From Lysinibacillus sp. SGAir0095 (GTDB lineage: Bacteria > Bacillota > Bacilli > Bacillales_A > Planococcaceae), in assembly GCF_005491425.1 (NCBI RefSeq), contig NZ_CP028083.1, positions 954,001-1,018,000 of the forward strand: a DNA stretch of 64,000 bases, written 5' to 3'. Positions 25,250-33,355 of this stretch are shown piece after piece. Numbering within the stretch: the first letter of the stretch is position 1; the number at the start of each line of letters is the position of its first letter. The translations under genes and the position numbers were made by a program. Below the pieces are notes generated by a model. It was not told where the DNA came from and did no database searches. It saw only the letters and a list, made by a program, of their open reading frames with translations.

Positions 25250-25648
25250 TTGAAAATAAGAAAACGTCTAAAAGATGAAAGAGGATCGCTTTCCATTGAG
25301 TTTCTAGGAATTCTTCCATTATATTTCTTACTCTTTCTCCTACTTTGGCAGGTAGTAGCTTCAGGCTATGCCGTGATTAGTTTAAAAGCGGTGGCGTCTG
25401 ATGCGGCTCAAGTTTATGCTGTGTCGGAGGATTACTATGAAACGAAAGAAGTGATTGATCAATCAATTGCTGGCTCTTCTCTTTTACAAAGTCATTCTTT
25501 TGTCATACAAAATGTCTCGGGAAGCGGGGATCTATTTGAAATTAAGATTACGGCTCGTCACCCATTAGTCTTTTTGCCAGATTCAATGGCGAGTCTAGCA
25601 TCAATTACCATTGATTCTGAGGCAACAGGAAAGGTGCTTGTCCCATGA
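25250..25648 (+). CDS. tadE: TadE-like pseudopilin
   Basis: A 132-residue TadE-family protein. A basic leader ends DERG, then SLSIEFLGILPLYFLLFLLL with Glu at +5 after the predicted cleavage Gly12. The remainder is an extracellular beta-rich domain. TadE proteins are minor pilins processed by the prepilin peptidase. It starts at TTG 25250, after AAGGGAGGCGA. It is coupled to the next gene by ATGA. Confidence 0.8.
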   Translation: MKIRKRLKDERGSLSIEFLGILPLYFLLFLLLWQVVASGYAVISLKAVASDAAQVYAVSEDYYETKEVIDQSIAGSSLLQSHSFVIQNVSGSGDLFEIKITARHPLVFLPDSMASLASITIDSEATGKVLVP

Positions 25649-26283
25649 AGCATCTAGAGAATGAAAAGGGAAGTGCCGCAATATTTTTATTGTGGATCAT
25701 GACAGTCATTATTGTATTGACACTCATCATTGTCAATGTTGCAAAGGTCTATGCCGTAAAACAACAAGCATCCACTGCTGCGCAACTTGGCGCCTTTGCT
25801 GCGACAAGTGAAATTTTGTTCGCCACAGAGGAAGCCATTAAGGACTTTGATGAAGCGATGATGGAAACTCTTGGAGAAGGCGAAGAGTATGAAGCATTAT
25901 GGGATGAAATCGATGAGCGAAAAAATAGCTACATGGCAAGTGGATCTGGAGAAGAGCGAGCATATATAAAAGCATTAAATGAAATGTTGCCATCAAGACT
26001 TGGAAACCCGATATTAAAAGAGTTTTTTAACGCCAAGTTCCGCGTAGACGCTGCCCTTAGTACGAAGATTTATAATACCGTACGAACAGTCGTGAGGGAA
26101 AATGAAGGAAATGAAGAACATCTCGAAGTTTTCATTTCAAAGGAAAAGTACCGAGTTGAAGTTAAAACCGACTCCACCTACGAAACAATCGCAGTTGGCG
26201 AATATATAAATTCATTTACAAAAGATATCCCGCAAAAAGGATACGGGCCAGAATTATCCTTTTTAGAATATGTATTAAATTAA
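25645..26283 (+). CDS. TadG/TadF-like pseudopilin
   Basis: A 212-residue protein with a prepilin-like start (ENEKG, then SAAIFLLWIMTVIIVLTLIIV), as in TadF/TadG or Rv3654c-like helicopter proteins, then a long charged extracellular region. Unlike TadE it lacks Glu at +5 (Phe instead). Last gene of the Tad operon; a strong terminator follows 2 bases after the stop. Confidence 0.65.
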   Translation: MKHLENEKGSAAIFLLWIMTVIIVLTLIIVNVAKVYAVKQQASTAAQLGAFAATSEILFATEEAIKDFDEAMMETLGEGEEYEALWDEIDERKNSYMASGSGEERAYIKALNEMLPSRLGNPILKEFFNAKFRVDAALSTKIYNTVRTVVRENEGNEEHLEVFISKEKYRVEVKTDSTYETIAVGEYINSFTKDIPQKGYGPELSFLEYVLN

Positions 26284-26285
26284 AG

Positions 26286-26320
26286 TCACTCCAAAGGAAA
26301 TTCTTTTGGAGTGATTTTTT
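26286..26320 (+). terminator. Terminator of the Tad operon
   Basis: TCACTCCAAA pairs with TTTGGAGTGA, followed by six T residues. Confidence 0.9.
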
Positions 26321-26336
26321 GTGTAGAAAAATGAAT

Positions 26337-26438
26337 TGGCGGATATTCGACAAAAAGTGGCGGAAATAACTAATAAAGTGGCGGATATTCGACAAAAGTT
26401 GGCGGAAATAATTAATAATTTGGCGGATATCTTTAACC
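26337..26438 (+). repeat. 21-bp-phased direct repeat array
   Basis: Five units begin at 26337, 26358, 26379, 26400 and 26421, exactly 21 bases apart. Each starts TGGCGGA. Two unit types alternate: TGGCGGATAT (units 1, 3, 5) and TGGCGGAAAT (2, 4), so the larger period is 42 bp. It lies between the Tad terminator and the XRE promoter and has no open frame of note. Confidence 0.85.
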
Positions 26439-26497
26439 TATCATTCTGCTGGCAAATCCTTCTATTATTTCTATGGTATGTAGCATGTAAAGCTTCC

Positions 26498-26548
26498 TTG
26501 ACAACGTAAGGAATGTAAAGTATCCTTTACGTAAAGGTACCTTTACAT
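26498..26548 (+). promoter_or_regulatory. Promoter and palindromic operator of the XRE gene
   Basis: TTGACA (26498-26503), a 17-base spacer and TATCCT (26521-26526) form a sigma-A promoter. A 36-bp near-palindrome, 26513-26548, covers its -10 and downstream side. The left half is ATGTAAAGTATCCTTTAC and the right half GTAAAGGTACCTTTACAT, with three mismatches. The right part is itself a perfect 16-bp palindrome. A further ATGTAAAG lies at 26485. This is a typical autorepressor site. Confidence 0.75.
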
Positions 26549-26566
26549 TTGAGGCGAGGTGAGAAC

Positions 26567-26776
26567 TTGCAAAACCGCATTAAAGATTTGCGTCAAAAAT
26601 ATGATTTAACCCAAGATGAGCTTGCTGAAAAGCTTGAAGTCTCTAGACAGACGATTATTTCATTAGAAAAAGGGCGGTATAATCCGTCGCTTATACTTGC
26701 TTATAAAATTGCTACAATGTTCGAAATGCAAATTGAAGACGTATTTATTTTCGAGGAGGGAATGAGAAATGGATAA
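26567..26776 (+). CDS. XRE-family HTH regulator
   Basis: A 69-residue protein consisting of one HTH_3 domain (RIKDLRQKYDLTQDELAEKL, then VSRQTIISLEKGRYNPSL), of the YgzD-like small regulator type. The start is TTG 26567 after GAGGTGA rather than TTG 26549, which would lie within the operator region. It overlaps the next gene by 8 bases. It probably binds the palindrome over its promoter. Confidence 0.85.
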   Translation: MQNRIKDLRQKYDLTQDELAEKLEVSRQTIISLEKGRYNPSLILAYKIATMFEMQIEDVFIFEEGMRNG

Positions 26777-27071
26777 TTTTTGGGTGGCCTTGTTATTTTG
26801 GATTGTTTTAGGATTATTTATTGTGAGTACCTTTTATCTAACAAGAAGGATGATGAAGAAGAAAAAGCAATATGATGAAAGATTCGTTTTAAATGATCAT
26901 TTAGCTCGATCTTATAGCTGGATGGGTTCATTAGGTGTCATTTTTGTTGTTTGGTTTTTATCACTTTTTGTTTTCCATTCCCTAATTGCCTTTTGGCTCA
27001 TAACTGTAATTTACGTAGGGCATATGGTCTCATATACAATTGGTGCTGTCATTGCAAATTCGAGAAACTAG
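26769..27071 (+). CDS. Membrane protein paired with the XRE regulator
   Basis: A 100-residue protein with three membrane helices and a central charged segment (KKKKQYDERFVLNDHLARSY). XRE plus a small DER-motif membrane protein (DUF2178/DUF3796-like) is a recurrent pair in Firmicutes; its role is unknown, possibly sensing membrane state for the regulator. It overlaps the XRE gene. Confidence 0.6.
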   Translation: MDNFWVALLFWIVLGLFIVSTFYLTRRMMKKKKQYDERFVLNDHLARSYSWMGSLGVIFVVWFLSLFVFHSLIAFWLITVIYVGHMVSYTIGAVIANSRN

Positions 27072-27142
27072 TTGAAAATGGTATTTAGAATGGAGCATAT
27101 AAATTTTCTCATTGTGTTTACTTACCTCATAATGTGATAAAC

Positions 27143-27189
27143 AAAAAATAGGAATCCTTCCTTTCATTTTGAAAAGAGAGGATTCCTAT
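27143..27189 (-). terminator. Terminator of the VOC gene
   Basis: An 11-bp perfect stem, ATAGGAATCCT with AGGATTCCTAT, followed on the minus strand by a run of T residues. It may also act on the plus strand, more weakly. Confidence 0.8.
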
Positions 27190-27204
27190 CTATTAAACTA
27201 GAAT

Positions 27205-27630
27205 TTAAAACTGTTCTCCACTATCTAAACTTACTTGCCATTCAATGCCAAACTTATCCTTTACTGCTCCGTAGCATTTACTCCAGAATGTTTCCTGCAG
27301 CTCCATTGTTACAGTGCCGCCTTCTTTTAATCTTTCGAAGCTTGAACGAAGGATCTCTTCATCGTCACTTATTACAGCTAGCGTGATATTGTTTCCTTCA
27401 ACAAAAGGAGAACCCGGCCAAGTATCTGAGAACATTACACGACTTCCGAGAATATCCAATCTTGTGTGCATGACCAAATTCTTTGCTTCTTCAGGCATTT
27501 CATAATTGGGATCTTTTGGTGCTTCGCCAAACGTCATAATTTTAGGTTTTTCCGTTTTGAAAACTTCTGCATAAAATTCAGCTGCTTCTCTACAATTGCC
27601 ATTGAAATTTAAATACACTTCGATTGCCAT
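27205..27630 (-). CDS. VOC-fold PhnB-like protein
   Basis: A 141-residue single VOC (glyoxalase/bleomycin resistance) domain of the PhnB type: IEVYLNFNGNCREAAEFY, LDILGSRVMFSDTWPG and the C-terminal WSKCYGAVKDKFGIEWQVS. The biochemical role of this subgroup is not settled. The second of two adjacent ATG codons is the better start, given the GGGGTG site. It is divergent from secA. Confidence 0.8.
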   Translation of the reverse strand: MAIEVYLNFNGNCREAAEFYAEVFKTEKPKIMTFGEAPKDPNYEMPEEAKNLVMHTRLDILGSRVMFSDTWPGSPFVEGNNITLAVISDDEEILRSSFERLKEGGTVTMELQETFWSKCYGAVKDKFGIEWQVSLDSGEQF

Positions 27631-27848
27631 CATAACACCCCTAGAAAATTTGAATAATTTAACTGTGACATAGAAACCATAGATTAGTCAAAAAATACAC
27701 ACTATTCTAACGTTTAGTTTACAAAATTCAGAATTGTTTATAATTGTTTGTGTTCCTGGTCCACACAATATATGGCACGCACATTTGCACCTACTCTATA
27801 GGAAATGATAAAATGAGTATTGAGACTATATGGGAAGTGAAAAAATCC

Positions 27849-30353
27849 ATGGCAAACATTTTAAATAAAATTTTTGATCCAAACAAAAGAGAAGTAAAAA
27901 AATTAACGAAAATAGCTGATCAGGTAGAAGCATATGCTTCTCAAATGGAACAACTGAATGATGAAGATCTAAAAGAAAAAACAACAGAATTCAAGGATCG
28001 CTATCAAAAAGGCGAAACATTGGAGCAACTACTTCCGGAAGCATTTGCAGTCTGTCGCGAAGCTGCACGCCGTGTGCTGGGCATGTATCCTTTCCGCGTA
28101 CAAATCATGGGTGCTTCAACATTAAATGAAGGTAACATTGCAGAAATGAAAACCGGGGAAGGGAAAACATTAACTTCCACAATGTCTGTTTATTTAAATG
28201 CACTAACTGGAAAAGGCGTTCATGTGGTAACAGTCAACGAGTACCTTGCTACACGTGATGCTACGGAAATGGGAGAGCTTTATAATTTCCTTGGTTTAAC
28301 TGTAGGCTTAAATTTAAATAGCCTGACGAAGGACGAAAAACGTGAGGCCTATGCTGCAGATATTACATATAGTACGAATAACGAACTTGGATTCGACTAT
28401 TTACGCGATAATATGGTTGTTTACAAGGAAGAGCGCGTGCAACGACCTCTACACTATGCAGTAATTGATGAAGTTGACTCAATCTTAATTGATGAAGCCC
28501 GTACCCCATTAATTATTTCTGGACAAGCTGGAAAAACGGCGCAGCTTTATGTGCAATCCAACATGTTTGTGAGTAGGTTAAAGGCTGAAGAAGATTACAC
28601 TTATGATGAGTCAACTAAAGGCGTTACTTTAACTGAAAACGGTATCGGGAAAGCAGAAAAAGCTTTTGGTATTGATAATTTATTTGATTTATCCCATGTC
28701 CGTTTATTACATGCCATTAATCAATCTTTAAAAGCACATATTTCTATGCACCGTGATGTAGATTATGTTGTTCAAGATGGCGAAATTATCATTGTTGATG
28801 GCTTTACTGGGCGTTTGATGAAAGGTCGTCGCTATTCTGATGGGCTTCACCAGGCTATCGAAGCTAAAGAAGGCGTAGATATTCAAAATGAATCCATGAC
28901 AATGGCTACGATTACGTTCCAAAACTACTTCCGTATGTACGAAAAGCTATCTGGTATGACAGGTACTGCTAAAACGGAGGAAGAAGAATTCCGCAACATT
29001 TACAATATGCAGGTTGTGGTAATTCCAACAAACAAACCAATTGCTCGTGATGACAAAGCAGACTTAATCTTTGCTACAATGAACGGGAAGTTTAATGCGG
29101 TTGCGGCAGAAATTGCTGAACGCTATAAAAAGGGACAACCTGTATTAGTAGGTACAGTTGCCATTGAAACGTCAGAAATTATTTCAAATTTATTAGATAA
29201 ACATAAAATTCCCCATAATGTTTTAAATGCGAAAAACCATGAACGCGAAGCCGAAATTATTGCCAATGCAGGTAATAAGGGGGCGGTAACAATTGCCACT
29301 AACATGGCTGGTCGTGGTACGGACATTAAGCTTGGAGATGGTGTTCTTGATCTTGGAGGATTAGCTGTTATCGGTACGGAGCGTCACGAATCTCGCCGTA
29401 TTGATAATCAGTTGCGTGGTCGTTCTGGTCGTCAAGGGGATCCAGGGGTAACGCAATTCTATCTTTCTCTTGAAGATGATTTAATGCGACGTTTTGGTTC
29501 TGATAAAATGAAAACGATGATGACTAGACTTGGAATGGATGATAACCAGCCAATCCAATCAGGTATGGTATCCAAAGCTGTAGAATCTGCGCAAAAACGT
29601 GTGGAAGGAAATAACTTTGATGCACGTAAACGTTTATTGCAATACGATGATGTTCTACGTCAACAACGTGAGGTTATCTATAAAGAACGTCGCGATGTTT
29701 TAGAAACTGAAAACATGCGTGCTCTTGTGGAATCAATGATACAGGAATCTATCGAAAATATTGTGGCCGTTCATACCCAGGGCGAACAAGAAGAGTGGAA
29801 CTTAAAATCGCTGGAAGATTATATTCAAGCGAATTTATTAGAAGAAGGTGCTATTAAAGTAAGTGATCTTGAAGGTAAATCACCGGAAGAAATCATTGCC
29901 TTTATCTTTGCAGAAGTTCAAAAACGCTATGACGAAAAAGAAGAAATGCTGACACCTGAACGTATGCGTGAATTCGAAAAGGTAATCTTACTGCGTTCTA
30001 TTGATACAAAATGGATTGATCATATCGATGCAATGGATCAATTACGTCAAGGGATTCACCTACGTGCTTACGGACAAACAGATCCATTACGGGAATATGA
30101 ACAAGAAGGATTTGCGATGTTTGAAGACATGGTCGCTGCCATTCGTGAGGATGTAACAAAATACGCACTGAAAGCACAAATTCGCAGCAACCTGGAACGT
30201 GAAGAGGTTGCCAAAGGACAGGCTGTGAACCCGAAAGAAGAAGCAGCCCCGAAGAAAAAGCAACCTGTTCGTAAAGCAGAAAACATAGGTCGTAATGATC
30301 CATGTCCTTGTGGCAGTGGCAAGAAATTTAAAAACTGTCATGGTGCGGAGTAA
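27849..30353 (+). CDS. secA: Preprotein translocase ATPase SecA
   Basis: An 834-residue motor that pushes proteins through SecYEG. Motifs: [14 protein letters not shown] (Walker A), [15 protein letters not shown] (DEAD), [27 protein letters not shown] and [10 protein letters not shown]. The C-terminal zinc-binding tail [17 protein letters not shown], which binds SecB-like partners and phospholipid, is complete. ATG 27849 gives the usual N-terminus ([18 protein letters not shown]); an upstream GTG would add 35 non-homologous residues. It is upstream of prfB, as in B. subtilis. Confidence 0.97.
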   Translation: MANILNKIFDPNKREVKKLTKIADQVEAYASQMEQLNDEDLKEKTTEFKDRYQKGETLEQLLPEAFAVCREAARRVLGMYPFRVQIMGASTLNEGNIAEMKTGEGKTLTSTMSVYLNALTGKGVHVVTVNEYLATRDATEMGELYNFLGLTVGLNLNSLTKDEKREAYAADITYSTNNELGFDYLRDNMVVYKEERVQRPLHYAVIDEVDSILIDEARTPLIISGQAGKTAQLYVQSNMFVSRLKAEEDYTYDESTKGVTLTENGIGKAEKAFGIDNLFDLSHVRLLHAINQSLKAHISMHRDVDYVVQDGEIIIVDGFTGRLMKGRRYSDGLHQAIEAKEGVDIQNESMTMATITFQNYFRMYEKLSGMTGTAKTEEEEFRNIYNMQVVVIPTNKPIARDDKADLIFATMNGKFNAVAAEIAERYKKGQPVLVGTVAIETSEIISNLLDKHKIPHNVLNAKNHEREAEIIANAGNKGAVTIATNMAGRGTDIKLGDGVLDLGGLAVIGTERHESRRIDNQLRGRSGRQGDPGVTQFYLSLEDDLMRRFGSDKMKTMMTRLGMDDNQPIQSGMVSKAVESAQKRVEGNNFDARKRLLQYDDVLRQQREVIYKERRDVLETENMRALVESMIQESIENIVAVHTQGEQEEWNLKSLEDYIQANLLEEGAIKVSDLEGKSPEEIIAFIFAEVQKRYDEKEEMLTPERMREFEKVILLRSIDTKWIDHIDAMDQLRQGIHLRAYGQTDPLREYEQEGFAMFEDMVAAIREDVTKYALKAQIRSNLEREEVAKGQAVNPKEEAAPKKKQPVRKAENIGRNDPCPCGSGKKFKNCHGAE

Positions 30354-30533
30354 GCTCATAACTTATAAAGCAAGTCGAAGTTAATGGTGTAGAATTGTTT
30401 GTTATAAAAAAGAATTTCACCATTTACTACAAATGAATTTTAACAACAAACTTTTGAACCGTAGTCATCTTTTTCATCATTGATTAGATGGCACGGTTCT
30501 CACAGTTTTAAATAATAGTACGGGGGATTATAA

Positions 30534-31641
30534 ATGATCGAATTATCAGAAGTGAGAAATGTATTGGAAACTACAGCCTCAAAATTGGCGGATTTCAGGG
30601 GGTCTCTTTGACTTAGAAAACAAGGAGGCACGTATTCAAGAATTAGATGAAATGATGCTAATGCCGGATTTTTGGAATGACCAAAATGGAGCACAAACGG
30701 TTATTAATGAAGCAAATGGGTTAAAAGCGATTGTGAATGAATTTAACGACCTTTTGACAACTCAAGAAAATCTGGAAATGACGTTGGAGCTCCTAAAAGA
30801 AGAGCCGGACGAAGATCTTCAAGAGGAATTAGGAAGTGAACTTGAAGATTTTCAAAGTAAAATGGATGGCTTTGAGCTGCAAATGCTATTAAGTGAGCCT
30901 TACGACAAAAATAACGCTATTTTAGAGCTACACCCTGGTGCAGGTGGTACAGAATCACAGGACTGGGGTTCGATGCTATTACGTATGTATACGCGTTGGG
31001 CTGAAAAACATGGCTTCAAGGTAGAGACAATGGATTATTTACCAGGTGACGAAGCAGGGATTAAATCTGTAACTCTGTTAATTCAAGGACATAATGCATA
31101 CGGTTATTTAAAAGCAGAAAAAGGTGTCCATCGTTTAGTGAGAATTTCACCTTTTGACTCTGCTGGAAGACGCCATACATCCTTCGTTTCATGTGATATT
31201 ATGCCGGAGTTCAATAATGAAATTGAAATCGATATTCGCACGGAAGACTTAAAAATTGATACGTATCGTGCAACAGGTGCGGGTGGACAGCACATTAACA
31301 CAACGGATTCCGCTGTTCGTATTACCCATACTCCAACAGGTGTGGTTGTATCCTGCCAAGCTGAACGTTCACAAATCAAAAACCGTGAAAAAGCGATGAA
31401 CATGCTAAAAGCCAAGTTATATCAACTTGAAATTGAAAAACAGCAAGCTGAACTTGATGCAATTCGTGGAGAGCAAAAAGAAATTGGCTGGGGTTCTCAA
31501 ATTCGTTCGTATGTTTTCCATCCTTATTCGATGGTAAAAGATCACCGTACAAATTTTGAAACAGGAAATGTCCAAGGGGTAATGGATGGCGATTTAGATG
31601 CCTTCATCAATGCCTATCTTCGTTCTCGTATCGGCCAATAA
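30534..31641 (+). CDS. prfB: Peptide chain release factor 2 with programmed +1 frameshift
   Basis: RF2 terminates translation at UGA and UAA. The gene is read as 30534-30608 joined to 30610-31641, about 368 residues. Codons 22-26 read AGG GGG TCT CTT TGA C, the conserved autoregulatory slip site with an internal Shine-Dalgarno-like AGGGGG. When RF2 is scarce the ribosome slips +1 past the in-frame UGA. Downstream motifs are complete: [15 protein letters not shown] (SPF codon recognition) and [12 protein letters not shown] (GGQ catalytic loop). CGGGGG precedes ATG 30534. Confidence 0.96.
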
Positions 31642-31651
31642 TGAAAAAATA

Positions 31652-31696
31652 AAACCTTTTTCGCAATGTAACGTACTTTGCGAAAAAGGTTTATTT
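31652..31696 (+). terminator. prfB terminator
   Basis: A perfect 15-bp stem (AAACCTTTTTCGCAA with TTGCGAAAAAGGTTT), followed by ATTT. Confidence 0.8.
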
Positions 31697-31710
31697 AAAA
31701 ATGATGGGTA

Positions 31711-31951
31711 TTAATGTCTGTTGTTTTCCTCTTTTAGAATAAATATGTCTGCTTTAATAGAGTTGAATTCGGTAGCTAAAATGCCTATTCTTCCTTCTAC
31801 CTTTTTGCTTTTATCTATAAGTTCTACATGATTATCATCCGTTTTTAGATTCAGATCATGATATTGGTGATCCAAATTTATGCGATATCTCCAAAACTGC
31901 TTGTAATACTTGATCTATTAGAGTCCTCCCATTATATTTTTGTGCTGTCAT
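31711..31951 (-). pseudogene. Small frameshifted gene, unidentified
   Basis: On the minus strand an ATG at 31951 starts MTAQKYNGRTLIDQVLQAVL and runs about 30 codons to a stop. A neighbouring frame then reads a clean coding-like segment (YHDLNLKTDDNHVELID, then KKVEGRIGILATEFNS) to a TAA at 31711. The total is 80 codons plus one base, as expected for one single-base insertion. No family is recognised, and the RBS is weak. Confidence 0.45.
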
Positions 31952-32125
31952 CTAATTTGCTAATAAAATCGGTTATATAGCAAAATTATATTTCAAACAA
32001 AATTTTCTTCAATATATTATTTAGTTAATCCCTGATCTAGTTGCTTTTGGATGCTTACATTAAAACCATTAATTACCTCCATATTGTAATTGCATTATTT
32101 CAAATCTGTTGTATTATAATAATAA

Positions 32126-32137
32126 GAACAAACGTTC
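32126..32137 (+). promoter_or_regulatory. LexA (DinR) box before the 32158 gene
   Basis: GAACAAACGTTC fits the GAAC-N4-GTTC core of the Gram-positive SOS box. It sits just after a -10-like TATAAT/TATTAT cluster (about 32112-32122), where LexA would block transcription. Confidence 0.7.
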
Positions 32138-32157
32138 TATTATTAGGAGGGTTTTTA

Positions 32158-32532
32158 ATGGCACATATCCCCATTGAGGCTGTCCCATATCTAGAAGCGG
32201 CAATTTATTTACCAATGCTACTTATCGTATTAGAAAATGATCAAGCACAAATAGAGACTGGGCAGTTTAAATTAAAGCGTCCATATATTTATTTGATTGA
32301 TGAGGCAAGAAAATACGCAGAAATTGAGTTGAGAAAAACAAAAGCGTATTTAAAAGGTCATCAATTGAGAGTTGTTCAGGGTAAGCGAGACGAAATGTTT
32401 ACTGAGTATCAATTTCATTATAAGCAAGTAATGGATGTAAGAAGATATTCGAATATACGTTTAAGAAACCATGTTGAAGATTTACTCAAATCATACCTAA
32501 CTAATGCTTCAAATACTAATCCAAAATTATAG
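32158..32532 (+). CDS. Unidentified protein under an SOS box
   Basis: A 124-residue protein with no family I recognise. An N-terminal hydrophobic patch (YLEAAIYLPMLLIVLE) is followed by basic helices (YIYLIDEARKYAEIELRKTK, MDVRRYSNIRLRNHVEDLL). ATG 32158 follows TAGGAGG; an upstream in-frame start would pass through the operator. The LexA box 20 bases upstream implies DNA-damage induction. It is convergent with comK, with only 11 bases between stops. Confidence 0.6.
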   Translation: MAHIPIEAVPYLEAAIYLPMLLIVLENDQAQIETGQFKLKRPYIYLIDEARKYAEIELRKTKAYLKGHQLRVVQGKRDEMFTEYQFHYKQVMDVRRYSNIRLRNHVEDLLKSYLTNASNTNPKL

Positions 32533-32543
32533 GCTTGAAAGGT

Positions 32544-33047
32544 TTAAGAGGTTTTATTTTGAATCATCATTTTTAGTTGGGAAGAATATTTGTAAAGCAT
32601 TGTTGCATATACGTACTGGGAATTTAGAGATGTAATACTAACAGGAAGTGTCTTTTCCTTTCCATCTAGCAGTGTAATTTCTGAAGGATGTTTATTAACT
32701 CCAATGTTAGCAATACCATGAAGTCCGACCCAAATATTATTTGGCGATGTAGGAGAATAGATTGGGAATAAAATATTTGGTTTTCCGTCATGAGCAATCA
32801 GAATAGGTAATTTGTGTTTATCTTTTCCAAAGAATTCCTTTGAGAATTTTATTGCACTTTTATAGTTGTACCCTAATACGTCACAGGAGCGACGAACTAT
32901 GTAAAACGGCTTCCGTTCTACGATAAATTCTCCTTTTTTATCATAAACATAAGAGTAAATTTTTTCACCGCACATAATTGGTTCGATTAAATAAGTATCT
33001 AAAGTAATATGATACGATTTAAGAACCGGTACATTTTTTTTGAACAT
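32544..33047 (-). CDS. comK: Competence transcription factor ComK, short C-terminus
   Basis: A 167-residue ComK homologue, the master activator of natural transformation genes. Similarity to B. subtilis ComK is clear through the core: KPFYIVRRSCDVLGYNYKSA (cf. PLQIVDRSCRFFGSSY), ILFPIYSPTSPNNIWVGL (cf. FLFPTLSSTRPQCGWI), EITLLDGKEKTLPVSITSLN and QYVYATML. It ends where the B. subtilis protein (192 residues) would continue into its C-terminal FMLYPK region used by MecA. AAAGGAGGAG precedes ATG 33047. The neighbour is an IDEAL-domain gene, as in B. subtilis (yhzC). Confidence 0.85.
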   Translation of the reverse strand: MFKKNVPVLKSYHITLDTYLIEPIMCGEKIYSYVYDKKGEFIVERKPFYIVRRSCDVLGYNYKSAIKFSKEFFGKDKHKLPILIAHDGKPNILFPIYSPTSPNNIWVGLHGIANIGVNKHPSEITLLDGKEKTLPVSITSLNSQYVYATMLYKYSSQLKMMIQNKTS

Positions 33048-33284
33048 TAAAAACTCCTCCTTTAATAATTTAATAATACTGAGCAACGAATTTAATAATG
33101 CTAAATAACCGATTTGATAAAATCATAATATGAATTTTTTACCAATACAATTGAATATTTTGACAATTTTTCGAAATTATATTTATATAATAATATTACG
33201 GTATTTACAGGTAATATAGTGAAAATTAAAAAGTATTAATCAATTGGGTAGGAAATTCTTCCTTTTCGATGAAAAAATAAATCT

Positions 33285-33299
33285 ATTTTTCAGAAAATA
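33285..33299. promoter_or_regulatory. CodY-like box between comK and the IDEAL gene
   Basis: ATTTTTCAGAAAATA matches the CodY consensus AATTTTCWGAAAATT at 13 of 15 positions. CodY is known to repress comK in B. subtilis. The site abuts the -35 of the IDEAL gene and is about 240 bases before comK on the other strand. Confidence 0.6.
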
Positions 33300-33328
33300 T
33301 TGCAAATTGATACCTGATTTTTTATAAT
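33300..33328 (+). promoter_or_regulatory. Sigma-A promoter of the IDEAL-domain gene
   Basis: TTGCAA, a 17-base spacer, then TATAAT. The RBS and ATG follow within 30 bases. The rest of the 308-base comK intergene is very AT-rich, with no gene. Confidence 0.7.
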
Positions 33329-33355
33329 AGAAAAAAGGGAATCGGGGTGATATCG

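Noticed and set aside
26337-26438. CRISPR array
   Set aside because: The units are 21 bp with no unique spacers; alternating unit bodies are themselves repeated.
27205-27630. VOC protein as an antibiotic-resistance determinant
   Set aside because: It belongs to the PhnB-like subgroup; nothing in the sequence or context supports fosfomycin or bleomycin resistance.
33048-33284. ComK AT-boxes (AAAA-N5-TTTT) upstream of comK
   Set aside because: The region is so AT-rich that partial matches are expected; no paired perfect boxes were found.
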